Source: an uncultured Holdemanella sp. (lineage in GTDB: Bacteria > Bacillota_I > Bacilli_A > Erysipelotrichales > Erysipelotrichaceae). From it: a DNA stretch of 5,385 nt. Under the pieces are notes generated by a model. It was not told where the DNA came from, made no database searches, and was given only the letters and a program-made list of their open reading frames with translations. Made by a program: the position numbers and the translations under genes. The stretch spans positions 1 to 5,385 of the forward strand of contig NZ_CAKVMR010000095.1 in assembly GCF_934772795.1 (NCBI RefSeq). The letters run 5' to 3'. This document shows positions 1 through 5,385 of the stretch, piece by piece (position 1 is the first letter of the stretch; the number at the start of each line of letters is the position of its first letter).

Positions 1-489
1 GACATGAATGAACAGGAGAAAATGATTTATTACTTTTTGAATTGCCACAAAGGAATGGATGATAGTAAAATTAAGGTAATGATAGAAAATGATGAGGTGA
101 TTCAGATGTTAGAGAAGCGTGTAGAAACGATATCGGATGATCGTTGGAAGAAAATAATAGAAGATTTTCAAAAATTACATGAAAATGAAGAACGAATTGA
201 ACTACAGCTTGAACTTGAAGAAGCTCAAAGACAGATGAAAGAGGCTCGTAAAGACAAAGAAGAAGCTCGTAAAGATAAAGAAGCAGCTCGTAAAGAGGAA
301 GAAGAAGCTCGTAAAGAGAAAGAAGAAGCTCGTAAAGAGAAAGAAGAAGCAAGAAAGGCAATACTAGAAGCTGATAAGAAAGTGGAACAGATGGTTCGTA
401 AGATGCATGAATCTGGATTGAGTCTTGAACAAATATCTGTATATTGCTCACTAAATGTGGATGAAATTCAGGTATTGATAAAATCATAA
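1..489 (+). CDS. C-terminal part of a probable Rpn/PD-(D/E)XK transposase-family protein (5' partial)
   Basis: The frame is open to the left edge (codon 1-3 is GAC), so the ATG at 4 need not be the start and the N-terminal domain probably lies outside the window. Counting from that ATG, 161 residues are visible. Residues 1-60 are a mixed helical region. Residues about 60-125 are a very highly charged helix with six tandem seven-residue units of the type ARKxKEE (81-122). Residues about 128-161 are a short helix-turn-helix-like end, MHESGLSLEQISVYCSLNVDEIQVL. A Glu/Lys/Arg-rich helix followed by a 'G-S-EQI-LNVDEI' tail is typical of the C-terminus of Rpn-type (recombination-promoting nuclease, PD-(D/E)XK) proteins. 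No catalytic residues are visible here, so the family call is inference from the tail. It could instead be an unrelated coiled-coil protein. No clear intrinsic terminator follows the stop. Confidence 0.5.
   Translation, partial: DMNEQEKMIYYFLNCHKGMDDSKIKVMIENDEVIQMLEKRVETISDDRWKKIIEDFQKLHENEERIELQLELEEAQRQMKEARKDKEEARKDKEAARKEEEEARKEKEEARKEKEEARKAILEADKKVEQMVRKMHESGLSLEQISVYCSLNVDEIQVLIKS
241..366 (+). repeat. In-frame 21-nt tandem repeat encoding a charged heptad helix
   Basis: Six consecutive 21-nt units begin at 241, 262, 283, 304, 325 and 346. The core is GAAGCTCGTAAAGANAAAGAA. Units 4 and 5 (304-324 and 325-345) are identical, units 1-3 differ from them at a few positions, and unit 6 keeps only the start of the motif. 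Because 21 is a multiple of 3, unit gain or loss would change the protein by whole heptads. The encoded helix alternates Glu and Lys/Arg at i to i+4 spacing, so it could be a single stable charged helix rather than a true coiled coil, since hydrophobic a/d positions are mostly Ala only. Confidence 0.85.
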
Positions 490-497
490 ATTTTGTG

Positions 498-526
498 TTG
501 CATTTAAAAAAATGTTTGTTTATAAT
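498..526 (+). promoter_or_regulatory. Sigma-A-type promoter for the T-box/ABC transporter operon
   Basis: A perfect -10 hexamer TATAAT lies at 521-526. A -35-like TTGCAT lies at 498-503, giving the ideal 17-nt spacer. Only TTG of the -35 box matches strongly. The predicted transcription start is near 533, just upstream of T-box stem I, which supports the assignment. Confidence 0.75.
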
Positions 527-714
527 AAAGCCATCCTTTGTAAAGGCAATGAAAAGAAGAAGTAGTCGTGGATGCTGCTGATAGTGAGTTCCTGATGGTG
601 GAAATGGAACAGTAAGCACAGGGTGAACGTGTCTTAGAGCTAAGCTTTCGAAGATTGAGGAAGCTTCGGATACTCCCGTTATGAGTTAAGGGCTTGTACG
701 TTTGTGCAGGAAAT

Positions 715-745
715 AAGGTGGTACCGCGATTTTATAGTCGTCCTT
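715..745 (+). promoter_or_regulatory. T-box antiterminator
   Basis: Helix A1 pairs AAGG 715-718 with CCTT 742-745. The classic 7-nt bulge UGGUACC (719-725) follows, and helix A2 pairs GCGA 726-729 with TCGT 738-741. UGGU in the bulge would pair with the ACCA end of an uncharged tRNA. This fold uses the bases that otherwise form the 5' arm of the terminator at 736-746, so the two structures are mutually exclusive. Confidence 0.9.
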
Positions 746-769
746 GTATATTCAAGGGCGGCTTTTTTT
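736..769 (+). terminator. T-box-controlled intrinsic terminator
   Basis: An 11-bp stem pairs AGTCGTCCTTG (736-746) with CAAGGGCGGCT (753-763), with two or more G-T pairs and a 6-nt loop. The stem runs into seven T residues (763-769). It lies 21 nt upstream of the transporter start codon and overlaps the antiterminator, as expected for attenuation. Confidence 0.93.
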
Positions 770-790
770 GTTAGAAAGGGAATGGTAGAT

Positions 791-2320
791 ATGAAAAAAG
801 GATTTAAATTAATTTCGGCATTTTTAGTAAGTTTTATGATCATGATGTCTAGTGTTATGCCTGCATTTGCCGATGAAACAGACACATCAACAACAGGCGA
901 TTTATTAGACAAGATTCAAGAAAGAGGAGAATTGATTGTAGGTACATCTCCTGATTTTCCACCTAATGAATTTATTGACTCCACAAAAACAGGACAAGCT
1001 CAATATGTAGGTTCTGATATTGAATTGGCAAAATATATTGCAAAAAAGATGGGTGTTAAACTTACAATCAAAGCCTCAAGTTTTGATACAGTTTTGGCAA
1101 ACCTTCAAACAGAAGAAATTGACTTAGCTATCACTGGATTGGCTTATACACCAGCTCGTGCTCAACAGATGGAAATGTCTATTGGATACAACATTAATGA
1201 AGATACGGGTGGACAGGCTGTTATCATTTCCAAAAAAGATGAAGAAAAATATAAAAAATTAACAGATTTAACTGGCTTAAAGGTGGCTGCTCAACAAGGA
1301 TCGATCCAGCAACAATATACAGAAGATCAAATTCCAGACGCAAAACTACAATCGATTTCGACAATTGATGATGGTGTTGCTCTATTAAAGAATGGTACTG
1401 TACAAGCTGTCGCATGTTCTGAAGGTACGGCGGATGAATATATTGAAAAGAACTCTGAATTAGCTAAGTTAGATGAATTATTCAATATTGATCAAGATTA
1501 TGCAGGTAACCGTGTTGGTGCTCCATTAGGTGAAAAAAGATTGATGGATGAAGTCAATAAAATCTTAAAGGAAGTCAACAAAAAAGGTTTATATGAAGAG
1601 TGGTATAAAGTCGCAAAGAAACAAAGTAGCGAACAATTCACATTAACCGCAACTGGATTCTTTGGAACATGTGTTCAAATCGTTCAATATTGCTGGCCAC
1701 AATTATTAAAAGGTTTAGGAATTACTTTAGGACTTGCAGCAATTACTGTAATCTTTGGTACAATTATTGGTGGACTATTTGCCCTAGTAAAATTATCAAA
1801 GAATAAAATCGTACAAGTGATTGCCGGTGTATATGTAGAATTGATTCGTGGAACACCATTGTTACTACAATTATGGTTATTTATTAATATCTTCTCATAT
1901 TTGACAAATGGAAATATGCCAATGATCGTCAGTGTTATCATTGCGTTGATTATCAACTCAAGTGCATATGTGGCAGAAATTATCCGTTCAGGTATTCAGT
2001 CAGTGGATAAAGGTCAAAGAGAAGCTGCTAAATCATTGGGTATGTCAAACGTACATATGATGACTAAGATCATTATTCCTCAAGCTATCAAGAATATCTT
2101 ACCTGCATTAGGTAATGAATTCGTTATGATGATTAAGGAAACATCTTTGGCAAGTACATTCTATATTGGAGAATTAATGACGGTTAACAGTGTTATTAAA
2201 TCGGCTACTTATAAGTCTATTGAACCATTAGTAATTGTTGGTTTGATCTACTTTATTGTTACATATTCATTATCAAAATTAATTAAATACATGGAAGGGA
2301 AGTTGAGTGTCAGTGACTAA
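791..2320 (+). CDS. Amino-acid ABC transporter: substrate-binding domain fused to permease
   Basis: This 509-residue protein combines the receptor and the membrane channel of a polar amino acid importer of the GlnP type. Residues 1-27 are a signal peptide (KKGFK, hydrophobic core, cleavage after AFA). There is no lipobox Cys, fitting a receptor tethered by fusion. Residues about 44-277 are a family 3 solute-binding domain, starting GELIVGTSPDFPPNEF. R123 sits where this family contacts the ligand carboxylate. Residues about 303-505 are a HisM/GlnP-type permease with about five membrane segments, ELIRGTPLLLQLW at 350-362 and the EAA coupling loop EAAKSLGM at 411-418. It has one binding domain, where Lactococcus GlnP has two. 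The start at ATG 791 is chosen because SD AGAAAGGG (773-780) is 10 nt upstream, while ATG 782 is too close. A T-box controls expression. The substrate is not determined. Position 210 (S210, then E211) replaces the acidic residue usual before the 'PVA' motif. Confidence 0.93.
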   Translation: MKKGFKLISAFLVSFMIMMSSVMPAFADETDTSTTGDLLDKIQERGELIVGTSPDFPPNEFIDSTKTGQAQYVGSDIELAKYIAKKMGVKLTIKASSFDTVLANLQTEEIDLAITGLAYTPARAQQMEMSIGYNINEDTGGQAVIISKKDEEKYKKLTDLTGLKVAAQQGSIQQQYTEDQIPDAKLQSISTIDDGVALLKNGTVQAVACSEGTADEYIEKNSELAKLDELFNIDQDYAGNRVGAPLGEKRLMDEVNKILKEVNKKGLYEEWYKVAKKQSSEQFTLTATGFFGTCVQIVQYCWPQLLKGLGITLGLAAITVIFGTIIGGLFALVKLSKNKIVQVIAGVYVELIRGTPLLLQLWLFINIFSYLTNGNMPMIVSVIIALIINSSAYVAEIIRSGIQSVDKGQREAAKSLGMSNVHMMTKIIIPQAIKNILPALGNEFVMMIKETSLASTFYIGELMTVNSVIKSATYKSIEPLVIVGLIYFIVTYSLSKLIKYMEGKLSVSD

Positions 2321-3047
2321 GGAACTAATTGTCGTAAAAGACTTACATAAAAATTTTGGGGATCTTGAAGTATTAAAAGGAATTGATCAAATCATTCATC
2401 AAGGAGAAGTTGTTAGTATTATTGGACCTAGTGGTTCGGGAAAATCTACTTTCTTACGTTGTTTAAACTTATTAGAAAAACCATCAAGTGGACAAATTAT
2501 TTTTGAAGGGGTGGATATTGCAGCAGAAAATGTGGATATTGATACACACCGTAAAAAGATTGGAATGATCTTCCAGCACTTTAATGTATTCCCACACTTA
2601 ACAGTTTTAGAAAATATTACCATCACACCAATTCTAGAACTTAAAACACCAAAGGCTCAAGCTGAAAAAGAAGCTATCGAATTGCTTAAAAAAGTAGGCT
2701 TGGAAGATAAGAAGGATGAATATCCAAGAAAATTATCTGGTGGACAAAAACAGCGTCTAGCTATTGTGCGTGCTCTAGCTATGCATCCAGATGTAATTTT
2801 ATGTGATGAGCCAACGAGTGCACTTGATCCAGAAATGGTAAAGGGTGTACTAGAAGTTATCAAAGAATTGGCAGATCAAGGAATGACAATTGTGATTGTT
2901 ACACACGAAATGGGATTTGCCCGCGAAACAAGTGATCGCGTATTATTTATGGATGAAGGTATTATTCAAGAACAAGGAACTCCAGAAGATATCTTTGAAC
3001 ATCCACAAAATCCAAGAACCATCAAATTTTTATCACAAGTATTATAA
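2307..3047 (+). CDS. Amino-acid ABC transporter ATP-binding protein
   Basis: This 246-residue cytoplasmic ATPase powers the adjacent receptor-permease; two copies would bind the permease EAA loops. All ABC motifs are intact: Walker A GPSGSGKST (40-48), Q-loop Q90, signature LSGGQ (143-147), Walker B VILCDEPT (163-170, with catalytic E168), D-loop SALD (171-174) and H-loop H200. Length and motifs match the GlnQ/HisP polar amino acid subfamily, including the family-typical SALDPEM and TIVIVTHEMGFAR segments. It starts at GTG 2307, within the last codons of the permease gene (14-nt overlap), with SD GGAAGGG (2293-2299) 7 nt upstream, implying translational coupling. A GTG at 2313 is an in-frame alternative start. 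The stop codon lies inside the first arm of the operon terminator. GlnQ-like describes the family; the substrate is not known. Confidence 0.95.
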   Translation: MSVTKELIVVKDLHKNFGDLEVLKGIDQIIHQGEVVSIIGPSGSGKSTFLRCLNLLEKPSSGQIIFEGVDIAAENVDIDTHRKKIGMIFQHFNVFPHLTVLENITITPILELKTPKAQAEKEAIELLKKVGLEDKKDEYPRKLSGGQKQRLAIVRALAMHPDVILCDEPTSALDPEMVKGVLEVIKELADQGMTIVIVTHEMGFARETSDRVLFMDEGIIQEQGTPEDIFEHPQNPRTIKFLSQVL

Positions 3048-3074
3048 GCTTGGGCACATGCTCAAGCTTTTATT
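3046..3074 (+). terminator. Intrinsic terminator of the ABC transporter operon
   Basis: A 10-bp stem pairs AAGCTTGGGC (3046-3055) with GCTCAAGCTT (3060-3069), with one G-T pair and the tetraloop ACAT. A T-rich run TTTTATT (3068-3074) follows. The stem begins within the TAA stop codon of the ATPase gene. Confidence 0.85.
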
Positions 3075-3075
3075 A

Positions 3076-3084
3076 TGGTATAAT
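3076..3084 (+). promoter_or_regulatory. Extended -10 promoter for pepF
   Basis: TGGTATAAT is a TGn-extended -10 with a perfect TATAAT (3079-3084). No good -35 hexamer lies at 16-18 nt spacing, because that space is taken by the upstream terminator hairpin. The start would fall near 3091, giving a very short leader just ahead of the ribosome binding site GGAGGA (3095-3100). Confidence 0.65.
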
Positions 3085-3107
3085 TTATTAAATTGGAGGA
3101 AATTGAT

Positions 3108-4868
3108 ATGAATGCAGAATGGTCATTAGACGTATTGTACAAGGGATTTGATGATCCTAAATTTAGTGAAGATTTAACATCTTTTGAAAAGAAGGCAAAA
3201 GAATTAGATGAACTATCAAAGACTTTAAGTCATGAAAATGAGAAGGAAGATCTTCTTAAAATTGTTAAAGTATTAGAAGAGTTTGAATTATTAGAAAAAC
3301 ATTTGAGCTGCTTTGGATTTTTAAGCCAATCCACAAATACGGCAAATGCGAAAGCGGCAGCAGCTATTGATAAAGTAGCTACAATCGCAAGTACAGCTAG
3401 TAAGGCTATGGCTGTGTTCTCTCGCTATATTGCGGATATGAAAGATTTAAATAGTTATTTAGATCGTCCAGAACTTTGTGAATATAAATATTTTTTAAAT
3501 GATATTCATGAAAGTGGAAAATACTTATTAAGTGAAGACGTTGAAGAAGCACTAGCTAAAATAAATATTTCTGCAGGTTCAGCTTGGGAGAAGCAACAAA
3601 GCTTACTTACAAGTTCATTGGAAGTAGAATATGATGGTAAAAAGTTACCTTTGGCATCGGTTCGTAATCTAGCTTATGATGCTGATAAAGAAGTTCGTAA
3701 AGCTGCTTATGAAGCTGAAATTAAAAGCTATGCACCGATTGCGGATGCCGTTAGCTTTTCTTTAAATAACATTAAACTACAGGTTATTACCGAAGCTAAA
3801 ATGCGAGGCTATGAAAGCCCAATGGATATGACACTACACCAGTCTCATGTATCCCAAAAAACATTAGATGCACTTTTAAGTGCTATGCAGAAATACTTGC
3901 CAGTATTCCATAAGTATTTGAAAAGAAAAGCTGAAATGCTTGGATATGAAAATGGTCTTCCTTGGTATGAATTGTTTGCGCCAATTGGAAAATCAGCTAC
4001 GACAAGTTTTACTCCAGAAACCACAAAAGAATATTTGGTCAATCATTTCAGACCGTTCTCTGATGACTTGGCCGATATGATGGAAGAAGCTTTTGACAAT
4101 AGCTGGATTGATTTTTATCCACATAAAGGAAAAGTTGGTGGTGCTTTCTGCTGCAATATGCCATTTGTGAAACAATCACGCGTATTAACAAACTTTGATG
4201 GAGGACTTGGAGACGTAGTTACTTTGGCTCATGAACTTGGACATGCATATCATGGATTAAATATTGAAAGTCATAGACCATTAAACTGGGAATATTCTAT
4301 GCCGGTAGCAGAAACGGCAAGTACATTCAATGAAAATATCATTATGAATGCAGTGATTGATGAAACTGAAGATAAAGAAGTTAAACTAGGTTTAATTGAA
4401 AATCAGCTTCAAGATCTATGTCAAATTATCTGTGATATTTACTCTCGCTACTTATTAGAAAAAGCTGTATTTGACAGAAGAAGTGATGAATTCTTATTCA
4501 AGGATCAGTTGAATGAAATTATGTTGGACGCACAAAAACAAGCTTATGGTGATGGACTGGATCCAACTTGTCTACATCCATATATGTGGGTTTGTAAATC
4601 ACACTACTATTCTTCAGATCTAAGTTATTATAACTGGCCATATGCCTTTGGTGGATTGTTTGCGCGAGGCTTAGTTGTGAAATATCAAGAAATGGGTAAA
4701 GAAAAATTTGTTCCTAAATATAAAGAGATGTTACACACAACAACCGTTGCTTCTGTAGAAGATACAGCTAAAGTATTGGGTATTGATTTAACGGATGAAG
4801 CATTTTGGATTTCTGCGTTAGAAACCGCAAAATCAAGAATTGAAGAATTTATCGAATTATCGAAATAA
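3108..4868 (+). CDS. pepF: Oligoendopeptidase F, M3 family zinc metallopeptidase
   Basis: This 586-residue cytoplasmic peptidase cleaves short oligopeptides and normally helps recycle imported or internal peptides into amino acids. The zinc motif HELGH is at 375-379 (H375 and H379 ligands, E376 catalytic). The third zinc ligand is E402 in AETAS, 23 residues after H379; thimet oligopeptidase has 25. The substrate-side aromatic cluster HYYSSDLSYYNWPYAFGG is at 499-516, as in PepF proteins. The N-terminal half (about 1-200) is the helical PepF domain; there is no signal peptide or membrane segment. Length fits the roughly 590-600-residue pepF/M3 subfamily. The start at ATG 3108 is chosen because GGAGGA (3095-3100) is 7-8 nt upstream; the TTG at 3093 overlaps this ribosome binding site and is unlikely. 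It is a separate transcription unit, bounded by terminators on both sides. Nothing appears truncated. Confidence 0.95.
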   Translation: MNAEWSLDVLYKGFDDPKFSEDLTSFEKKAKELDELSKTLSHENEKEDLLKIVKVLEEFELLEKHLSCFGFLSQSTNTANAKAAAAIDKVATIASTASKAMAVFSRYIADMKDLNSYLDRPELCEYKYFLNDIHESGKYLLSEDVEEALAKINISAGSAWEKQQSLLTSSLEVEYDGKKLPLASVRNLAYDADKEVRKAAYEAEIKSYAPIADAVSFSLNNIKLQVITEAKMRGYESPMDMTLHQSHVSQKTLDALLSAMQKYLPVFHKYLKRKAEMLGYENGLPWYELFAPIGKSATTSFTPETTKEYLVNHFRPFSDDLADMMEEAFDNSWIDFYPHKGKVGGAFCCNMPFVKQSRVLTNFDGGLGDVVTLAHELGHAYHGLNIESHRPLNWEYSMPVAETASTFNENIIMNAVIDETEDKEVKLGLIENQLQDLCQIICDIYSRYLLEKAVFDRRSDEFLFKDQLNEIMLDAQKQAYGDGLDPTCLHPYMWVCKSHYYSSDLSYYNWPYAFGGLFARGLVVKYQEMGKEKFVPKYKEMLHTTTVASVEDTAKVLGIDLTDEAFWISALETAKSRIEEFIELSK

Positions 4869-4893
4869 TTGCTTGGAAACAAGCAATTTTTTT
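4867..4893 (+). terminator. Intrinsic terminator of pepF
   Basis: A 9-bp perfect stem pairs AATTGCTTG (4867-4875) with CAAGCAATT (4880-4888), capped by a GAAA tetraloop and followed by a seven-T run (4887-4893). It begins in the pepF stop codon, the same compact arrangement as the preceding operon's terminator. Confidence 0.93.
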
Positions 4894-4913
4894 CTGCAAA
4901 AGTTCACAAATGA

Positions 4914-4922
4914 TGATATAAT
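4914..4922 (+). promoter_or_regulatory. Extended -10 promoter for the last gene
   Basis: TGATATAAT is a TGn-extended -10 with a perfect TATAAT (4917-4922). No clear -35 lies at 16-18 nt: CTGCAA at 4894-4899 is the best-placed and is weak, and TTCACA at 4903-4908 resembles TTGACA but is only 8 nt away. Transcription would start near 4929, about 29 nt before the ATG at 4958. Confidence 0.65.
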
Positions 4923-4957
4923 CTATTGCGTTCGAAATTTTTTCTGGGGGAGATTTA

Positions 4958-5385
4958 ATGAGTACAGAGATGTTGATGAAAAATAGAGAACGTTTTATCA
5001 AAAACGTAAACAGTAATGAGAATGGTGCTGCCGCCCTTTCTTTAAGATTATTTTGTTACGCTAGATTTATGGCTGTAAAAAACCCGTATGCTGAAACGCA
5101 TGACTGGGTATATGAAAACGAATTGACAAGTGCCCAAGCTAATCAATATGTATTTCGCTTATTGGATGGAAGTACAGAAAGACCATCTATGGATATGTTG
5201 ATTCGTAAATTAAAAAGTGTTCGTTTGGTTCGTGATAGTGAAATGAATGGTAGAAAAATTTATGTCATTAAGTTCACGGATATCGAAATGGAAGAATTGA
5301 TGAACAAGAGCATTATTGATAAGCCAAGCGAAAAGTTATTAAAAGAAAAGAAGACTTCTGTAAAGAAAGAAAGAGAAGAAGTAGT
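4958..5385 (+). CDS. Unrecognised protein, possible winged-helix DNA-binding protein (3' partial)
   Basis: I do not recognise this family. An open frame of 142 codons runs from ATG 4958 off the right edge, preceded by a strong ribosome binding site GGGGGAG (4946-4952, 5 nt spacing) and its own promoter, so it is very likely a real gene. There is no signal peptide or membrane segment. Residues 1-45 look helical. Residues about 50-110 read like a small winged-helix fold: a helix around TSAQANQYVFRLL (57-69), a candidate recognition helix PSMDMLIRKLKSVRLV (76-91), then a turn and beta-strand 'wing' MNGRKIYVIKFTD (96-108). From about 120 it becomes Lys/Glu-rich and disordered-looking. The winged-helix idea is inference from pattern only. 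It is a separate transcription unit from pepF, so the neighbour gives no clue to its function. Confidence 0.8.
   Translation, partial: MSTEMLMKNRERFIKNVNSNENGAAALSLRLFCYARFMAVKNPYAETHDWVYENELTSAQANQYVFRLLDGSTERPSMDMLIRKLKSVRLVRDSEMNGRKIYVIKFTDIEMEELMNKSIIDKPSEKLLKEKKTSVKKEREEV

Larger units (their letters stand above)
533..769 (+). ncRNA. T-box riboswitch leader (tRNA-sensing transcription attenuator)
   Basis: The leader binds a specific uncharged tRNA and switches between an antiterminator and a terminator. Visible parts, in order: stem I, whose base includes GGC 545-547 with GCT 639-641; a loop-E/S-turn pair, AGTA 561-564 facing GAA 625-627; an upper helix TGCT 573-576 with AGCA 614-617; an apical GTTCC/GGAAC stem (588-592/606-610) capped by the family-typical GATGGTGGAAA loop; a stem II candidate (642-649/659-666); the CCGTTA element at 676-681; a 7-bp stem III (693-699/704-710); and the T-box AAGGTGGTACCGCG at 715-728. 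The discriminator-reading base of UGGN is U722, predicting a tRNA with discriminator A. The specifier lies in 627-631. CGU (628-630, Arg) is followed by a purine as is usual, but GUG (629-631, Val) and ACG (627-629, Thr) are possible in shifted registers. The regulated gene is an amino-acid transporter rather than a tRNA synthetase. Confidence 0.95.

Noticed and set aside
501..514. CATTT/AAATG hairpin as a terminator for the first gene
   Set aside because: A 5-bp AT-rich stem is too weak, has no following T-run, and lies inside the promoter spacer.
535..546. CCTTT-GT-AAAGG palindrome as an operator
   Set aside because: It lies at the very start of the T-box transcript. The 2-nt loop and the likely use of GGC 545-547 in the stem I base make a separate role unsupported.
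71..619. Long open frame on the minus strand (182 codons)
   Set aside because: It is antisense to the charged-repeat gene and runs on into T-box stem I. Its Leu/Tyr/Glu-rich repeats are simply the complement of the EARK-encoding repeat, and no ribosome binding site supports it.
626..628. AAC (Asn) as the T-box specifier
   Set aside because: It would use bases of the GAA S-turn, and U722 predicts discriminator A whereas tRNA-Asn usually has G.
704..790. Upstream GTG start extending the permease fusion by 29 residues
   Set aside because: The extension would translate T-box stem III, the T-box and the terminator. It lacks a ribosome binding site and would bury the signal peptide; ATG 791 has a well-placed one.
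782..790. ATG 782 as start of the permease fusion
   Set aside because: It lies only 1 nt after the AAAGGG Shine-Dalgarno, too close for initiation; ATG 791 has about 10 nt spacing and begins a typical signal peptide.
3093..3107. TTG start for pepF, five residues upstream
   Set aside because: It overlaps the GGAGGA ribosome binding site that serves ATG 3108.
2896..3111. 71-codon open frame on the + strand in another frame
   Set aside because: It overlaps the end of the ATPase gene and passes through the terminator, and its composition looks like a frame shadow.

Overview
This is a low-GC Gram-positive (Firmicutes) chromosomal segment. The evidence is AT-rich codon use, strong GGAGG-type ribosome binding sites, a T-box leader RNA, a substrate-binding protein fused to its permease, and short intergenic regions with hairpin/T-tract terminators. 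The style suggests a gut Erysipelotrichia or a related lineage, but nothing in the window fixes the genus.

Layout, all genes on the + strand. (1) 1-489 is the 3' part of a gene cut by the window edge. It encodes a coiled-coil/charged-helix tail with a short helix-turn-helix-like end, most like the C-terminal part of an Rpn/PD-(D/E)XK 'transposase' family protein. (2) 490-790 is non-coding and holds a vegetative promoter and a complete T-box riboswitch: stem I, apical GGUG loop, stem III, T-box with a classic 7-nt bulge, and a terminator. (3) 791-2320 and 2307-3047 form a two-gene amino-acid ABC transporter operon: a binding-protein/permease fusion and its ATPase, overlapping by 14 nt. (4) A terminator and an extended -10 promoter are packed into about 40 nt before pepF (3108-4868), an M3-family oligoendopeptidase F, which has its own terminator. 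(5) A new promoter at 4914-4922 drives an unrecognised gene from 4958 that runs off the right edge.

Functionally, the T-box senses an uncharged tRNA and lets transcription proceed into the amino-acid importer only when the cognate amino acid is scarce. PepF, in a separate transcription unit, degrades short peptides in the cytoplasm, so both units serve amino-acid supply. The sequence does not fix the transported amino acid, because the specifier codon can be read in more than one register. I see no defence system, CRISPR array, insertion-sequence ends, tRNA or rRNA. The window looks mostly ordinary. The points most worth a second look are the T-box specifier, the altered ligand-pocket position in the binding domain, the heptad-repeat tail and the unknown last gene.
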